64,000 nt of DNA, from the NCBI RefSeq assembly GCF_014645535.1, contig NZ_BMLX01000004.1:237913-301912 (forward strand), read 5' to 3'. Numbering within the stretch: the first letter of the stretch is position 1; each line of letters opens with the position of its first letter. The stretch comes from Silvimonas iriomotensis. Lineage in GTDB: Bacteria; Pseudomonadota; Gammaproteobacteria; Burkholderiales; Chitinibacteraceae. Shown one piece after another: positions 1-8,597 of the stretch. Position numbers and translations under genes: made by a program. The notes under the pieces are model-generated. The model did not search any database. It had not been told where the DNA came from and saw only the letters and a program-made list of their open reading frames with translations.

Positions 1-113
1 GCGCAAGATCATCCCCGTTGATTGCGATTGTTTTTGCCCCCGGGCCTTGATGGCCGGACGCAGGCTGTTGCGGTGTCATCTGGCTGGCCACCATGCCGGG
101 CGAGGGCGCTTGC

Positions 114-1292
114 ATGGGCCACGATGACGCCACCGCGGTGCAGCCCGCGGATGTGCCGGCGCTGCCACGGCGGATTGCCCATCTGGATATGGACGCGTTC
201 TACGCGTCGGTAGAGTTGCTGCGCTACCCGCAGTTACGGGGCCAGGCGGTGGTGATTGGCGGGGGAAGCGCATCCCGGCCGCAGGATCATGGCAACGGTG
301 TGTTCACCTACGCACGCCTGAAAGACTATGTCGGGCGCGGTGTGGTGACCACATCCACCTACGAGGCCCGGGCTTTGGGGGTTTTTTCGGCCATGGGCAT
401 GATGAAGGCGGCAAAGCTGGCGCCCGATGCGATCTTGCTGCCGGCAGATTTTGATTCTTACCGGCATTACTCTGCGCTGTTCAAGAACGCGGTCAGAGAA
501 ATTGCGCCTGATATAGAAAACCGCAGCATTGATGAGATCTATATCGATATCGCCAGCATGCCGGGCGATTCCATGAGCATTGCCACCCGCTTGAAAGACG
601 TGGTGTTTCAGGCCACCGGCTTAACCTGTTCTATCGGTATTTCTTCTACCAAACTTGTCGCAAAGATGTGTTCAGAAATGAACAAGCCCAATGGCATTGC
701 CATTATTCGCGATGATGAAATTGAAGAAAGAATCTGGCCGCTCGCAGTCAGCAAGATTAACGGCATTGGCCCCAAGGCCACGCAGAAACTGGCGGCGCTG
801 GGCATTACCACCATTGCACAGCTTGCGCATTTTGATCCGTTTGTCTTGCAAGAGAACTTTGGCAAGCAATATGGCGCGTGGCTGCACCGGTCTGCGCACG
901 GGCTGGATGATCGCCCTGTGGTGACCAAAGCAGAGCCCAAATCCATCAGCCGTGAAACCACGTTTGGCCGTGATCTGGACGTCAAGATAGACCGCCCGGT
1001 GTTGACCAATTACCTGCTTGATCTGTGCAAATCACTGGCGGATCACCTGGATAGAAAAGGCTATCTGTCTTATACGATCGGCATCAAGCTGAGGTTTGCC
1101 GACTTTCACACCGTCACGCGGGATATCACCCTGCAACGCCCCAGCGCCGGCTTTGAAGACATTGTGTCCGCGGCCAGAGAATGCCTGCGCCGGGTGCCTA
1201 TCAATAGCCGGATCCGGCTGCTGGGGATCAAGGCCAGCAATTTGACCCGTGAAGCCGACAACATCCAGGTAGAGCAGGGCACGCTGTTCTGA
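114..1292 (+). CDS. dinB: DNA polymerase IV (Y-family, DinB)
   Basis: Error-prone Y-family polymerase for translesion synthesis. The first catalytic motif DMDAFYASVE is at about residues 25-34 and the second carboxylate motif SIDEIYID at about 138-145. An HhH-type segment (INGIGPKATQKLAALGI) and the little-finger domain (SRETTFGRDL) follow. The protein has about 25 extra residues after the first strand (around GGGSASRPQDHGNG) compared with the E. coli enzyme, giving 392 aa instead of about 350. An ATG at 93 is also in frame, but the one at 114 has a GAGGG ribosome site 7 bases upstream, so I prefer it. Nothing nearby suggests an ImuA/ImuB/DnaE2 cassette. No terminator is visible after the stop. 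Confidence 0.93.
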   Translation: MGHDDATAVQPADVPALPRRIAHLDMDAFYASVELLRYPQLRGQAVVIGGGSASRPQDHGNGVFTYARLKDYVGRGVVTTSTYEARALGVFSAMGMMKAAKLAPDAILLPADFDSYRHYSALFKNAVREIAPDIENRSIDEIYIDIASMPGDSMSIATRLKDVVFQATGLTCSIGISSTKLVAKMCSEMNKPNGIAIIRDDEIEERIWPLAVSKINGIGPKATQKLAALGITTIAQLAHFDPFVLQENFGKQYGAWLHRSAHGLDDRPVVTKAEPKSISRETTFGRDLDVKIDRPVLTNYLLDLCKSLADHLDRKGYLSYTIGIKLRFADFHTVTRDITLQRPSAGFEDIVSAARECLRRVPINSRIRLLGIKASNLTREADNIQVEQGTLF

Positions 1293-1456
1293 TCCCCGGC
1301 GCGGCTGGCGGGTATGTCGGTCAATCAGGCCCCGGCCAATGCGGCGTCCGGCCATGATGGCGCAGCACAAATCCGCTTTTCGATGTCCTTCTATGTCCTG
1401 GCCTGGACCACCTGTTTATCTTGAGCGCTCACTGCCCGGCATGCACCGGGTAACGC

Positions 1457-1870
1457 ATGTCCTGCTTGCCGGGCACACCACGCCGCCGGGCGTATCCGCT
1501 GCTTGCGCAACCAACCAGGTACCGTTGGCGCCTGGCCGAAACGGAAGACGCCGAAGAGGCACTGCCGCCGCACTTTCCTGCGGTGCCTGCTTCTTACGTG
1601 ACCGCGTTTGCCGAGCAAACGACACAGGACATATGCACGCTGGACGAGATCAGCCGGCGCGAAGACACCCAGGCGCTGCGGCGCTGGCTGCACAAGCTGA
1701 CCGGGGGGCTTTCGGTGCTGGAGCCCTCCATGTTCCTGTATGAATGCCAGGAACTGGCATCGTCCCTGGAAGCCACTGACCACTGGGATGATCTGGCCGA
1801 TTTTGTGGCCGTTATCCGGCAAGACCTGATCGAGTTGCAATCCTTGCTGGAAAAACGGGCCGTGGTGTGA
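1457..1870 (+). CDS. HPt-like phosphotransfer protein, orphan or remnant
   Basis: A 137-aa protein whose last 90 residues resemble a histidine phosphotransfer domain. The segment RRWLHKLTGGLSVLEP looks like the HPt signature, with His around residue 83 as the likely phospho-acceptor. A second helix (LYECQELASSLE) follows, as in HPt bundles. The first 35 residues are rich in Arg and Pro and look poorly conserved, and the start codon has no good ribosome site. It may therefore be the surviving C-terminal end of a hybrid sensor kinase of the EvgS/BvgS kind rather than an intact gene. No kinase or receiver domain is adjacent; the nearest two-component genes are at 4.6-8 kb. Function as a phosphorelay protein is inferred from the motif alone. 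Confidence 0.55.
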   Translation: MSCLPGTPRRRAYPLLAQPTRYRWRLAETEDAEEALPPHFPAVPASYVTAFAEQTTQDICTLDEISRREDTQALRRWLHKLTGGLSVLEPSMFLYECQELASSLEATDHWDDLADFVAVIRQDLIELQSLLEKRAVV

Positions 1871-1879
1871 CTGGGGAAG

Positions 1880-3022
1880 CTAGCGTGCCGATCCGGGCGG
1901 GCTGGCGGGCGTCATCCAGCGCCCCGCCTGCAGGCGCACTACGTCGTTGATGGACTGTTCTTTCTCCAGCGTATGGCGTAACCAGCGCGTGTCAGAGCCG
2001 TTTTCTTCGATCTCTCTTTGCAGCACTTTCAGCCCGGCCTGGCCTTGCAACTGTTCAGCATAGGGCATGACCCGCTGCAGCGTTGCCAGAATATCGCTGC
2101 CGATATCGGTATGCCGGCCGGTATAGGGGTCGATCAGATTGCCTTGCGCGCCAAAGCGGCAGGCCTGGAACCGGTTGTAGGTATAAAGCTCGTAAACATC
2201 GGACGAGGGCTGGTACGGCCGCTCGGTCAGGTAATACTGGCCCAGCGCTTGCGCATAGGCCGCCAGCGCCGCCGCTTTTTCTACGGTCAGCGGGGTGTCG
2301 CAAACGCGCAGTTCCACCGTGCCGTAGCCGGGCTTGGGGCGGATATCCCAGTAAAAATCCTTCATGCTGCCCACCACGCCCATGTTTTTCATGCGCTCGA
2401 AAAAGGCCCGGAACTCATCCCAGCTTTGCACAAACGGCATGTGCCCCGACAGCGGAAAAGCGTTGATGGCATTGAGCCGCGCGGTATGAAACGCGGTGTC
2501 CTCCCCCTGCGAGAACGGCGAAGAGCCCGACAGCACAATGAAATGCGGGATATGCCGCGACAGCATATGCACCAGATACACTGCATCGTCGCCACTGGGG
2601 CAGCCCAGATGGACGTGCTGGCCGAACACGACAAACTGTTTGGCCAGATAACCGTATAACTCGGACAGTTGATGAAAGCGCGGCATATCAAAAATGCGCT
2701 GTTCGCTCCACTGGTGAAACGCGTGCGTGCCGCCGCCGGCAACGGCCAGATTGAGCTTGCCGCACTGGCGCGTGACCTCGTCACGCAAGGCACGTAGTTC
2801 CAGCAGCAACTCGTCATAACGATGGTGGATGGAAGAATTCAGCTCGATCATGCTTTGCGCAATTTCGGGCTTGATCAGGTCTTTATACGGGGTTTTGCTG
2901 AGCAATCGCAGCAGATCGGGTGCGCCGCGGGTCAGGTTGTAGTCCCGCGTGTTGAGTACCTGCAGTTCCAGTTCCACACCCATGGACATCCGGGGCGAAG
3001 ATTGAAAATCCATCTCGTCCAT
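1880..3022 (-). CDS. ybdK: YbdK-type carboxylate-amine ligase (glutamate-cysteine ligase 2 family)
   Basis: A 380-aa member of the GCS2 family, whose E. coli member YbdK has weak gamma-glutamyl-cysteine ligase activity. Family features visible are the N-terminal MGVELELQVL strand, the histidine-rich stretch GGTHAFHQWSEQRIF, the FGQHVHLGCPSGDDAV segment and the late VELRVCDTPLTVEKA motif. Start: the ATG at 3022 (protein MDEMDFQSS) has an AGGAGG ribosome site 6 bases upstream, better than the in-frame ATGs at 3061 and 3058. It lies 96 bp downstream of the CPA2 antiporter on the same strand, so the two may be co-transcribed. The true substrate cannot be told from the sequence. Confidence 0.88.
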   Translation of the reverse strand: MDEMDFQSSPRMSMGVELELQVLNTRDYNLTRGAPDLLRLLSKTPYKDLIKPEIAQSMIELNSSIHHRYDELLLELRALRDEVTRQCGKLNLAVAGGGTHAFHQWSEQRIFDMPRFHQLSELYGYLAKQFVVFGQHVHLGCPSGDDAVYLVHMLSRHIPHFIVLSGSSPFSQGEDTAFHTARLNAINAFPLSGHMPFVQSWDEFRAFFERMKNMGVVGSMKDFYWDIRPKPGYGTVELRVCDTPLTVEKAAALAAYAQALGQYYLTERPYQPSSDVYELYTYNRFQACRFGAQGNLIDPYTGRHTDIGSDILATLQRVMPYAEQLQGQAGLKVLQREIEENGSDTRWLRHTLEKEQSINDVVRLQAGRWMTPASPPGSAR

Positions 3023-3118
3023 ATTGCGCCTCCTGGTGTCCTGGGCGGACACACTCATCATGCTGTGCGGGCTGGTTGGAGCGTTGCCCCTGGTGTTTCG
3101 TTCCTTGCGCGCCGTCTG

Positions 3119-4321
3119 TCAGGCCTGCCGGGTTTCGCGGGCCATGCGCAACGCCAGTTGGGTGAGGATCGGCCCGACCAGCTCCAGCAGCGCCACCGAA
3201 CCCAGCACAATGGCGCGCAGGGTTTCGCCAAACTGCGGGTACAAGCGGGCAACGTCTTCGGCCAGCACCAGCGCGGTGCCCGACACCGGCAACAACACCA
3301 GTCCCAGCCAGGCCGACTTTTGAACGCCAAGGCCAGAGAACGGCGAGATCAGCATCACGCCCAGGAACTTGCCGGCAAACCGGGCCAGCGTGTAGACCAG
3401 CGCCGCCATGCCACCCAGCAATAGCGTGTGCCAGGACAGGCTGGCCCCCGCAATCACGAACAGCACCGCCAGGAACAAAGAGCCATAGCGGCCGACATCA
3501 ACCGCCGCCACGCGGTGTTCGTGATCCAGGTTCTTGATGAACACGCCAAATACCAGCAGCGTGATCAGCACCGAAAAATGCAGGACAGAGGCAAACCCGA
3601 TCGCCGTGAGCACCATGCCCAGTACAATGGCCAGCCGACTGTCGCTGGTCTTGCTGGTCAGGCCGGCGAGCCACAAGGTACTGCGGGCGGCCAGAAAACC
3701 CAGCACAATCGACCCGGCCACCACCCATAGCGGGTGCAGCAAGGCCAGCCGCAACGGCGCGCCCTGATCCAGGTGCAAGAACGCCAGCAGCATGGACACC
3801 GTGATAAACGCAATGACACCATTGGCCGCCACCAGATTCATGGCGCGATCAGTCAACTGGCCTTCAGCGTGGGTATCCCGGGCGATCATCCAAAGTACGG
3901 CGGGCGAGGTGGAAATACCGATGGCCGCCGCCATGCCCGCCAGCAACGGGGGCTGGCCCAGATAAAGCAGTGCGCCAAAGGCAAGCGCAAAACCCAGGAT
4001 GCTTTCAGTGATGCAACTGACTGCAAGCCAGCGATCTTGCCGCCACCATTTAAAATCCAGCCGCTGACCGAACTCGAACAGCACCACGCCCAGCGCAATA
4101 TCCAGCAAGGGGCGCAACTTGAGCACGGTGGCGTTGTCGATGATGTCCAGGCCGCTGTTGCCCAGCAACATGCCGACCAGGGTAAAACCGGTCACTCGCG
4201 GCAAAAAGCCGGATTTATGCACGGCACCGCCCGCCACAAACGCGGCGACCAGCAAAATGCCGAAAAGAGCGACTACATTGAATTCAAAGGGAAAGGATGG
4301 CAGAAAATCCAGGTCTTGCAT
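3119..4321 (-). CDS. CPA2-type cation/proton antiporter
   Basis: An inner-membrane monovalent cation:proton antiporter with about 11-12 hydrophobic segments over its 400 residues. Typical features are GFTLVGMLLGNSGLDII near the N-terminus, LLDIALGVVLFEFGQRLD, and the ion-site helix region AAIGISTSPAVLWMI. There is no C-terminal TrkA-N/RCK domain, so it is a transport-only version, unlike KefB/KefC. A GTG at 4333 is in frame, but the ATG at 4321 has GGAG 6 bases upstream. It runs into ybdK on the same strand. If ybdK does make a thiol, a Kef-like link to detoxification is possible, but that is speculation. Ion specificity is unknown. Confidence 0.85.
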   Translation of the reverse strand: MQDLDFLPSFPFEFNVVALFGILLVAAFVAGGAVHKSGFLPRVTGFTLVGMLLGNSGLDIIDNATVLKLRPLLDIALGVVLFEFGQRLDFKWWRQDRWLAVSCITESILGFALAFGALLYLGQPPLLAGMAAAIGISTSPAVLWMIARDTHAEGQLTDRAMNLVAANGVIAFITVSMLLAFLHLDQGAPLRLALLHPLWVVAGSIVLGFLAARSTLWLAGLTSKTSDSRLAIVLGMVLTAIGFASVLHFSVLITLLVFGVFIKNLDHEHRVAAVDVGRYGSLFLAVLFVIAGASLSWHTLLLGGMAALVYTLARFAGKFLGVMLISPFSGLGVQKSAWLGLVLLPVSGTALVLAEDVARLYPQFGETLRAIVLGSVALLELVGPILTQLALRMARETRQA

Positions 4322-4637
4322 GCCAGGCTCCACGGTTGGATTCGGGCCGGGTTGGCCACCAGGATACCGGGCTGGCGCAGCGCCGGCAGAAACGAAGAGA
4401 GCGGCTGTCGTCCGGACAGCGTGGTAAGGTCAGGCAAGGCAAACGGGCCGCTACGGGTGGGCCTGAAGCTCTACGATTAAAGAACAAAAAGCGGACCGGT
4501 GTCGCGCAGTTTTTGCGCCAGACGCCGCGCACGGGCAGTACAGAACTGGCGCAAAGCCAGGCGGGGCGGGGCTTGACGGCGTGTGCATGCGCCGGTGCAA
4601 AACAATATGCCAGGACGGCCCTGGCGGAGCCTTGTTC
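4322..4637. other. Divergent intergenic region, no gene seen
   Basis: About 316 bases between the divergently transcribed antiporter and the sensor kinase. It must contain the promoters for both directions. I see no convincing sigma-54 or sigma-70 element and no terminator. Confidence 0.5.
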
Positions 4638-6065
4638 ATGCTGAAACTGTTTCCGCAATCGCTGGGTTTCTGGTCTGTCACCCTGTTTTTGACCACGGTG
4701 GCGCTGTTGGGTGCCACCTCGGTCAACGCGCTGTGGATGATGGAAAGCCTGGGACGCCAGAGCCGTACCGCTGCGCAAAATGCCGCCACGCTGACCGAAC
4801 AGGCGCAGCGCCTGCAGGAACGCACGCTGACCATGGAGCGCAGCGCCCGCCAGTTCCTGATCCTGAACGACACCAGTTTTCGTGACCGTTACATGGACGC
4901 CTGGAAAGAAGCGCAGCAAGCGCTGCGGGCGGTGAAAGCCAATTCCGGGTTGCATCAGCCGGTGTTCAACGAATGGCTGGATACCTCTGAGACCGCTGGC
5001 GCCGTGCTGGCGCGCTCTTTTGACGAAGCCGGGAAACAACAGCGCTTTTTGTTTGCCCAACTTGCGCACCTGCGCGAACTCAACGACGAGATCGCCCAGG
5101 ATGTACGCGTCGGCATTGCCAACCGCAATGACTCTTTCCTGCATGAACTGGACCGCCAGCGCACGCTGCTGATGTGGCAGCTGATCGCGGTTGGCGGCAT
5201 TGCCGTGGTGTTGATCGTGGCCTGGCACCTGGGTTTTGCCCGCCCGCTGCGCCGCGTGGTGGATGCCATTCATCAGTTGGGCGAGAACCGGCTGGCCGAT
5301 CCGGTCGTCATTGCAGGGCCGGGGGATTTGCGTCAGCTGGGGGTGCAACTGGACTGGTTGCGCCGCCGCCTGCTGTCATCGGACGAAGAAAAAACCCGCG
5401 TGCTGCATCATGTCTCGCATGAACTCAAGACGCCGCTGGCGGCCTTGCGTGAAGGTGTGGCGCTGCTGGATGAAGGGATTATCGGGCCGCTGGAACCGCG
5501 CCAGCGCGAGATCACCGGCATACTGCAGCAAAACGTGCTGACGCTGCAGGCGCGGATCGAAGACCTGCTGCGCTATCAGACCATTGCCTGGCAGGCACGC
5601 CGCCTGACCCGTGTGGCAGTGGATGTGCGTGAAGTGCTTGAAAACACGGTAGAAGACCAGAAACTGCAATGGCAGGCGCGCAATCTTGAGGTCAGCATCA
5701 CCGGCCCCAATGCCGTGATCACCGCAGATGGCGAAAAGCTGGCCATGGTGGTGGGCAATTTGCTGTCCAACGCCATCCGCTTCAGTCCGGAGGGCGGGAC
5801 GGTGGCACTGTCCTGCATGCAGGCCGATGGCAGCACCATTATCGAATGTGCGGACGACGGGCCCGGGATTCCGGCCGCCGAAGCCGCACGCATCTTTGAG
5901 CCGTTCTACCGGGGCGGCGGCCAGCCGGCCGTAGCATCACCCGGGCACGGCATTGGCTTATCCATTGTGCGCGAGCTTGTCGAAGCGCATGGTGGCATCG
6001 TTGAACTCGTCGCAGCGGGCCCGGGAGCCCGCTTCAGGATCACACTACCCGATGAATCGCATTAA
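4638..6065 (+). CDS. glrK: Sensor histidine kinase, GlrK/QseE-like
   Basis: Inner-membrane sensor kinase of 475 aa. TM1 is at about residues 8-33 and TM2 at about 179-199, bracketing a periplasmic helical sensor of about 145 residues. A HAMP-like linker follows. The H-box VSHELKTPLAALREG carries phospho-His261. Further motifs are the N-box (NLLSNAIRFSPEGG), G1 (DDGPGIPAAEA) and G2 (GHGIGLSIVRELVEAHGG). The ATG at 4638 is chosen because the protein then starts just before TM1; an upstream ATG at 4581 adds a non-membrane stretch. It overlaps the lipoprotein gene, and the order kinase - lipoprotein - sigma-54 regulator matches E. coli glrK-yfhG-glrR (qseEGF). The signal sensed here is unknown; cell-envelope stress is a reasonable guess. 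Confidence 0.9.
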   Translation: MLKLFPQSLGFWSVTLFLTTVALLGATSVNALWMMESLGRQSRTAAQNAATLTEQAQRLQERTLTMERSARQFLILNDTSFRDRYMDAWKEAQQALRAVKANSGLHQPVFNEWLDTSETAGAVLARSFDEAGKQQRFLFAQLAHLRELNDEIAQDVRVGIANRNDSFLHELDRQRTLLMWQLIAVGGIAVVLIVAWHLGFARPLRRVVDAIHQLGENRLADPVVIAGPGDLRQLGVQLDWLRRRLLSSDEEKTRVLHHVSHELKTPLAALREGVALLDEGIIGPLEPRQREITGILQQNVLTLQARIEDLLRYQTIAWQARRLTRVAVDVREVLENTVEDQKLQWQARNLEVSITGPNAVITADGEKLAMVVGNLLSNAIRFSPEGGTVALSCMQADGSTIIECADDGPGIPAAEAARIFEPFYRGGGQPAVASPGHGIGLSIVRELVEAHGGIVELVAAGPGARFRITLPDESH

Positions 6066-6618
6066 TCCCCGTTCTTTTGCCCCGCTGGCGCTGTGGTTGG
6101 CAGTGAGCCTGCTGGGTGGTTGCGCGCAGGGCTGGGGCCTTCGGCATGCGCCACCGCCCGCAGTGACGCCCACCCCGACACCTGTACCAGAGCCGACCCC
6201 GCCGCCGCCTGATCCGGTGCACACCCTGGTCGACTTCTACAGCTTTACCCGGGCCATGCCCGCCGCCGAACTGACCCGGCGCGCCGGCGAGCTGGCCAAC
6301 GGCGTGCAAACGCCGGAAACCATGCTCAAGCAAGCCATCTTGCTGTCGCAGACGCGCAATCCGCCGGATCTGGCCCGGGCCATCAGCCTGGCGGAAAACG
6401 CCGCGCGCACCGACAACCCCTTGCGGGGCGCGGCGCAGATGCTGGGCCAGCAATGGAATGACCGCCGCCGGCTGGAAGACCAGCTGGATAAACAAACTGC
6501 CGCGACCAAAGACGCGCAGCGACGGGCCGACCAGATCAAAACCCAGCTGGACGCCCTGAAGAACATCGAGAAAGACATGGCCGGGGACAAAGCCTCCGCC
6601 CCGGCCCGCAAGGAATGA
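6052..6618 (+). CDS. qseG: QseG/YfhG-like lipoprotein
   Basis: A 188-aa predicted lipoprotein. The signal peptide ends in the lipobox L-G-G-C with acylated Cys24. It is followed by a Pro-rich linker (about residues 30-60) and a helical C-terminal half ending in a coiled coil (RLEDQLDKQTAATKDAQRRADQ). The start overlaps the 3' end of the kinase by 14 bp, and its stop overlaps the regulator's ATG, so the three genes are translationally coupled. In E. coli the equivalent protein is an outer-membrane lipoprotein needed for full kinase activity. Assignment rests mainly on position, lipobox and coiled coil, because this family diverges fast. Confidence 0.8.
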   Translation: MNRINPRSFAPLALWLAVSLLGGCAQGWGLRHAPPPAVTPTPTPVPEPTPPPPDPVHTLVDFYSFTRAMPAAELTRRAGELANGVQTPETMLKQAILLSQTRNPPDLARAISLAENAARTDNPLRGAAQMLGQQWNDRRRLEDQLDKQTAATKDAQRRADQIKTQLDALKNIEKDMAGDKASAPARKE

Positions 6619-7985
6619 CCATGGAAAAGCCGCACCTTTTGTTTGTGGATGACGATGCCGACATGCTGCGGCTGATGGCGCTGCGTTTGCAGGCCGCGGG
6701 TTACCGTGCCACTACGGTGGCCTCTGCCGAACAGGCGCTGGCGCAGATCGCCGTGGAATGCCCGCAACTGGTGATCAGCGACGTACGCCTGCCCGGCCAG
6801 GATGGCATGGCGCTGTTTGAAGAAATCCGCCAGCGCCACCCCGGTTTGCCGGTGATCCTGCTGACGGCGCACGGCACCATTCCGGATGCCGTGGACGCCA
6901 TGCAGCGCGGCGTGTTCTGTTATCTGACCAAACCGTTTGATGCCCACATCCTGCTGGAGAAAATCGCCCAGGCGCTCAACCTGACTTCTTCCGCCGGCAG
7001 CACGCAACAGCAGGGCGGTGAAGACTGGCGTGGCGGCTTGATCAGCCGTAGCCAGATCATGGAAGAACTGCTGGGTGAAGCGCGGCTTGTGGCTGCCAGT
7101 GACGCCAGCGTGCTGATCCAGGGTGAAAGCGGCAGCGGCAAGGAAGTGCTGGCCCGCGCGCTGCACCGCGCCAGCCCGCGCGGGCGGGGCCCATTTGTGG
7201 CGGTGAACTGCGGCGCGATCCCGGAGCAATTGCTGGAGTCTGAACTCTTTGGTCACATCAAGGGCGCCTTTACCGGCGCGCTGGCCAATCACCGGGGTCT
7301 GTTTCAGGCTGCCAACGGTGGCACCTTGCTGCTGGATGAAATTGGCGATATGCCGCTGCCATTGCAGGTAAAACTGCTGCGGGTGCTGCAGGAAAAAGCC
7401 GTGCGGCCGGTGGGCGCCAGTGAACCGGTGGCAGTGGATGTGCGTATTGTCTCGGCCACACACCGCGATCTGGATGCGGCCATTGCTGCCGGCCAGTTCC
7501 GGGAAGACCTTTATTACCGGCTCAACGTGGTGTCACTGACGCTGCCACCGCTATCGGCCCGGCGCGAGGATATTGCGCTGCTGGCGAATCACTTCCTCAC
7601 CCAGATTGCCACGCGTTACAGCAAATCGGTGACGGGCTATGCGCCAGACGCCATGGAGGCGCTGGTGTCGGCGGCGTGGCCTGGCAACGTGCGCCAGTTG
7701 TACAACGTGGTCGAGCAAGTCTGCGCGCTGGCAACGGCGCCAATCATTCCCTTGTCGCTGGTACAGCGCGCCTTGCGGCTGCCAGCCCAGGGCATTCTGA
7801 ACTACAACGACGCAAAGTCCCGGTTTGAGCGCGATTACCTCACCCAGCTTTTGAAAGTGGCCGATGGGAACGTCACTGATGCCGCCCGCATTGCCGGTCG
7901 CAACCGCACGGAGTTCTACCGGCTGTTGCAAAAACACGGGCTTAATCCGGGTTTGTTCCGGCAAGGTTCAGAGGGTGTCGCTTGA
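6615..7985 (+). CDS. glrR: Sigma-54-dependent response regulator, GlrR/QseF-like
   Basis: A 456-aa NtrC-family activator. The receiver domain (1-120) has phospho-Asp56, Thr84 and Lys106. The AAA+ domain carries Walker A GESGSGKE at 170-177, the sigma-54 contact loop GAFTGA at 217-222 and a Walker B in GGTLLLDEIGD. The C-terminal Fis-type helix-turn-helix is at about 420-445 (NVTDAARIAGRNRTEFYRLL). The ATG overlaps the lipoprotein stop; a second ATG at 6621 is also possible. A near-consensus sigma-54 promoter with palindromes lies 30-185 bp past its stop codon, so the most likely target is the small peptide gene immediately downstream. In E. coli GlrR drives the sRNA gene glmY, adjacent to glrK. 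Confidence 0.93.
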   Translation: MTMEKPHLLFVDDDADMLRLMALRLQAAGYRATTVASAEQALAQIAVECPQLVISDVRLPGQDGMALFEEIRQRHPGLPVILLTAHGTIPDAVDAMQRGVFCYLTKPFDAHILLEKIAQALNLTSSAGSTQQQGGEDWRGGLISRSQIMEELLGEARLVAASDASVLIQGESGSGKEVLARALHRASPRGRGPFVAVNCGAIPEQLLESELFGHIKGAFTGALANHRGLFQAANGGTLLLDEIGDMPLPLQVKLLRVLQEKAVRPVGASEPVAVDVRIVSATHRDLDAAIAAGQFREDLYYRLNVVSLTLPPLSARREDIALLANHFLTQIATRYSKSVTGYAPDAMEALVSAAWPGNVRQLYNVVEQVCALATAPIIPLSLVQRALRLPAQGILNYNDAKSRFERDYLTQLLKVADGNVTDAARIAGRNRTEFYRLLQKHGLNPGLFRQGSEGVA

Positions 7986-8015
7986 TGGCGACATTCATAT
8001 TGCGCCGCAGCGCAC

Positions 8016-8042
8016 GTCAAACCTGGCTTTGCCGGGTTTGAC
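8016..8042. promoter_or_regulatory. Candidate activator (UAS) palindrome
   Basis: GTCAAACC (8016-8023) and GGTTTGAC (8035-8042) form perfect 8-bp arms, and the inner GGC/GCC also pair around a TTT centre. No T-run follows, so it does not look like a terminator for the glrK operon. Its centre is about 150 bp upstream of the predicted sigma-54 start site, a usual distance for an enhancer-binding protein. Confidence 0.55.
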
Positions 8043-8052
8043 AGTCGGCCGG

Positions 8053-8067
8053 CGTCGGGTTTTGACG
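8053..8067. promoter_or_regulatory. Second, weaker candidate activator site
   Basis: CGTC-N7-GACG with the half-site GGTTTTGAC, resembling the right arm of the palindrome at 8016-8042. The two centres are about 31 bp apart, roughly three helical turns. Inferred to be a second operator. Confidence 0.35.
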
Positions 8068-8153
8068 ACATTTACCCCCTGTTTTCACCCGCAATTCTGG
8101 CCCTTTTTAAACGCCCTCACCGCAAACCCTTGATATTGCTGGCTTTAACAAAG

Positions 8154-8170
8154 CTGGCACGACCCTTGCA
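8154..8170 (+). promoter_or_regulatory. Sigma-54 (-24/-12) promoter
   Basis: CTGGCACG at 8154-8161, four bases, then TTGCA at 8166-8170. This matches the consensus TGGCACG-N4-TTGC exactly. Transcription should start near 8181, about 55 bp before the ATG at 8236. The flanks are otherwise A/T-rich. Confidence 0.85.
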
Positions 8171-8235
8171 TTAGTACCACTACCTCCCAGAGATTTTTGA
8201 GGTTTTCTGTTTTAACCACTGGAAAGGAGTACACG

Positions 8236-8382
8236 ATGCAAATCCGTAAAACTCTCGTGAATGTCGCGTTGATCGCCGGTACCGTTTTGCTGGGCGCAGG
8301 TGCCTATGCAGCTGGTACCTCTGGTACATCTACCGGTGCGGATAATCCGCCGGCCAGCGCACCACAGAGTCTGACCCGTTAA
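8236..8382 (+). CDS. Small secreted peptide under sigma-54 control
   Basis: A 48-aa open frame with a very strong ribosome site (GGAAAGGAG, 8221-8229) 6 bases before the ATG. Residues 1-25 form a Sec signal peptide: positive start QIRK, hydrophobic VALIAGTVLLGAG, cleavage after AYA. This leaves a mature peptide of about 23 residues, rich in Gly, Ser, Thr and Pro, with no Cys. A sigma-54 promoter precedes it and a strong terminator follows at 8481, giving a stand-alone transcript of about 330 nt. I recognise no family. It may be an envelope-stress effector or signal made in response to the GlrK/GlrR system. Alternatively the transcript may act mainly as an sRNA with a coding function added. 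Confidence 0.7.
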   Translation: MQIRKTLVNVALIAGTVLLGAGAYAAGTSGTSTGADNPPASAPQSLTR

Positions 8383-8480
8383 GGCTCTATCTCCCGTGAC
8401 CGACTGACCCTGTGCTGGCCACTGCAATGGTGGCCGGCGCGGGTCTGACGATGGGTGCTACCCCCCCAGCACCCACGTAA

Positions 8481-8512
8481 GCCCGCCCCATCTGGGGTGG
8501 GCCTCTTTTTTT
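8481..8512 (+). terminator. Rho-independent terminator
   Basis: Ten-base-pair stem (GCCCGCCCCA / TGGGGTGGGC, one G-T pair) with a TCT loop, followed by CTC and a run of seven T. Ends the small-peptide transcript. Confidence 0.85.
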
Positions 8513-8597
8513 CTACCCCTGCCAGACCCGGTTGCAAGCGGATGATCAAACAGGCCCCATGAGTCATGACCGCCGGGCAGCGTGTAAACTGCCAGCC

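Noticed and set aside
8016-8042. Palindrome read as terminator of the glrK operon
   Set aside because: No T-run on either side; position upstream of a sigma-54 promoter fits an activator site better.
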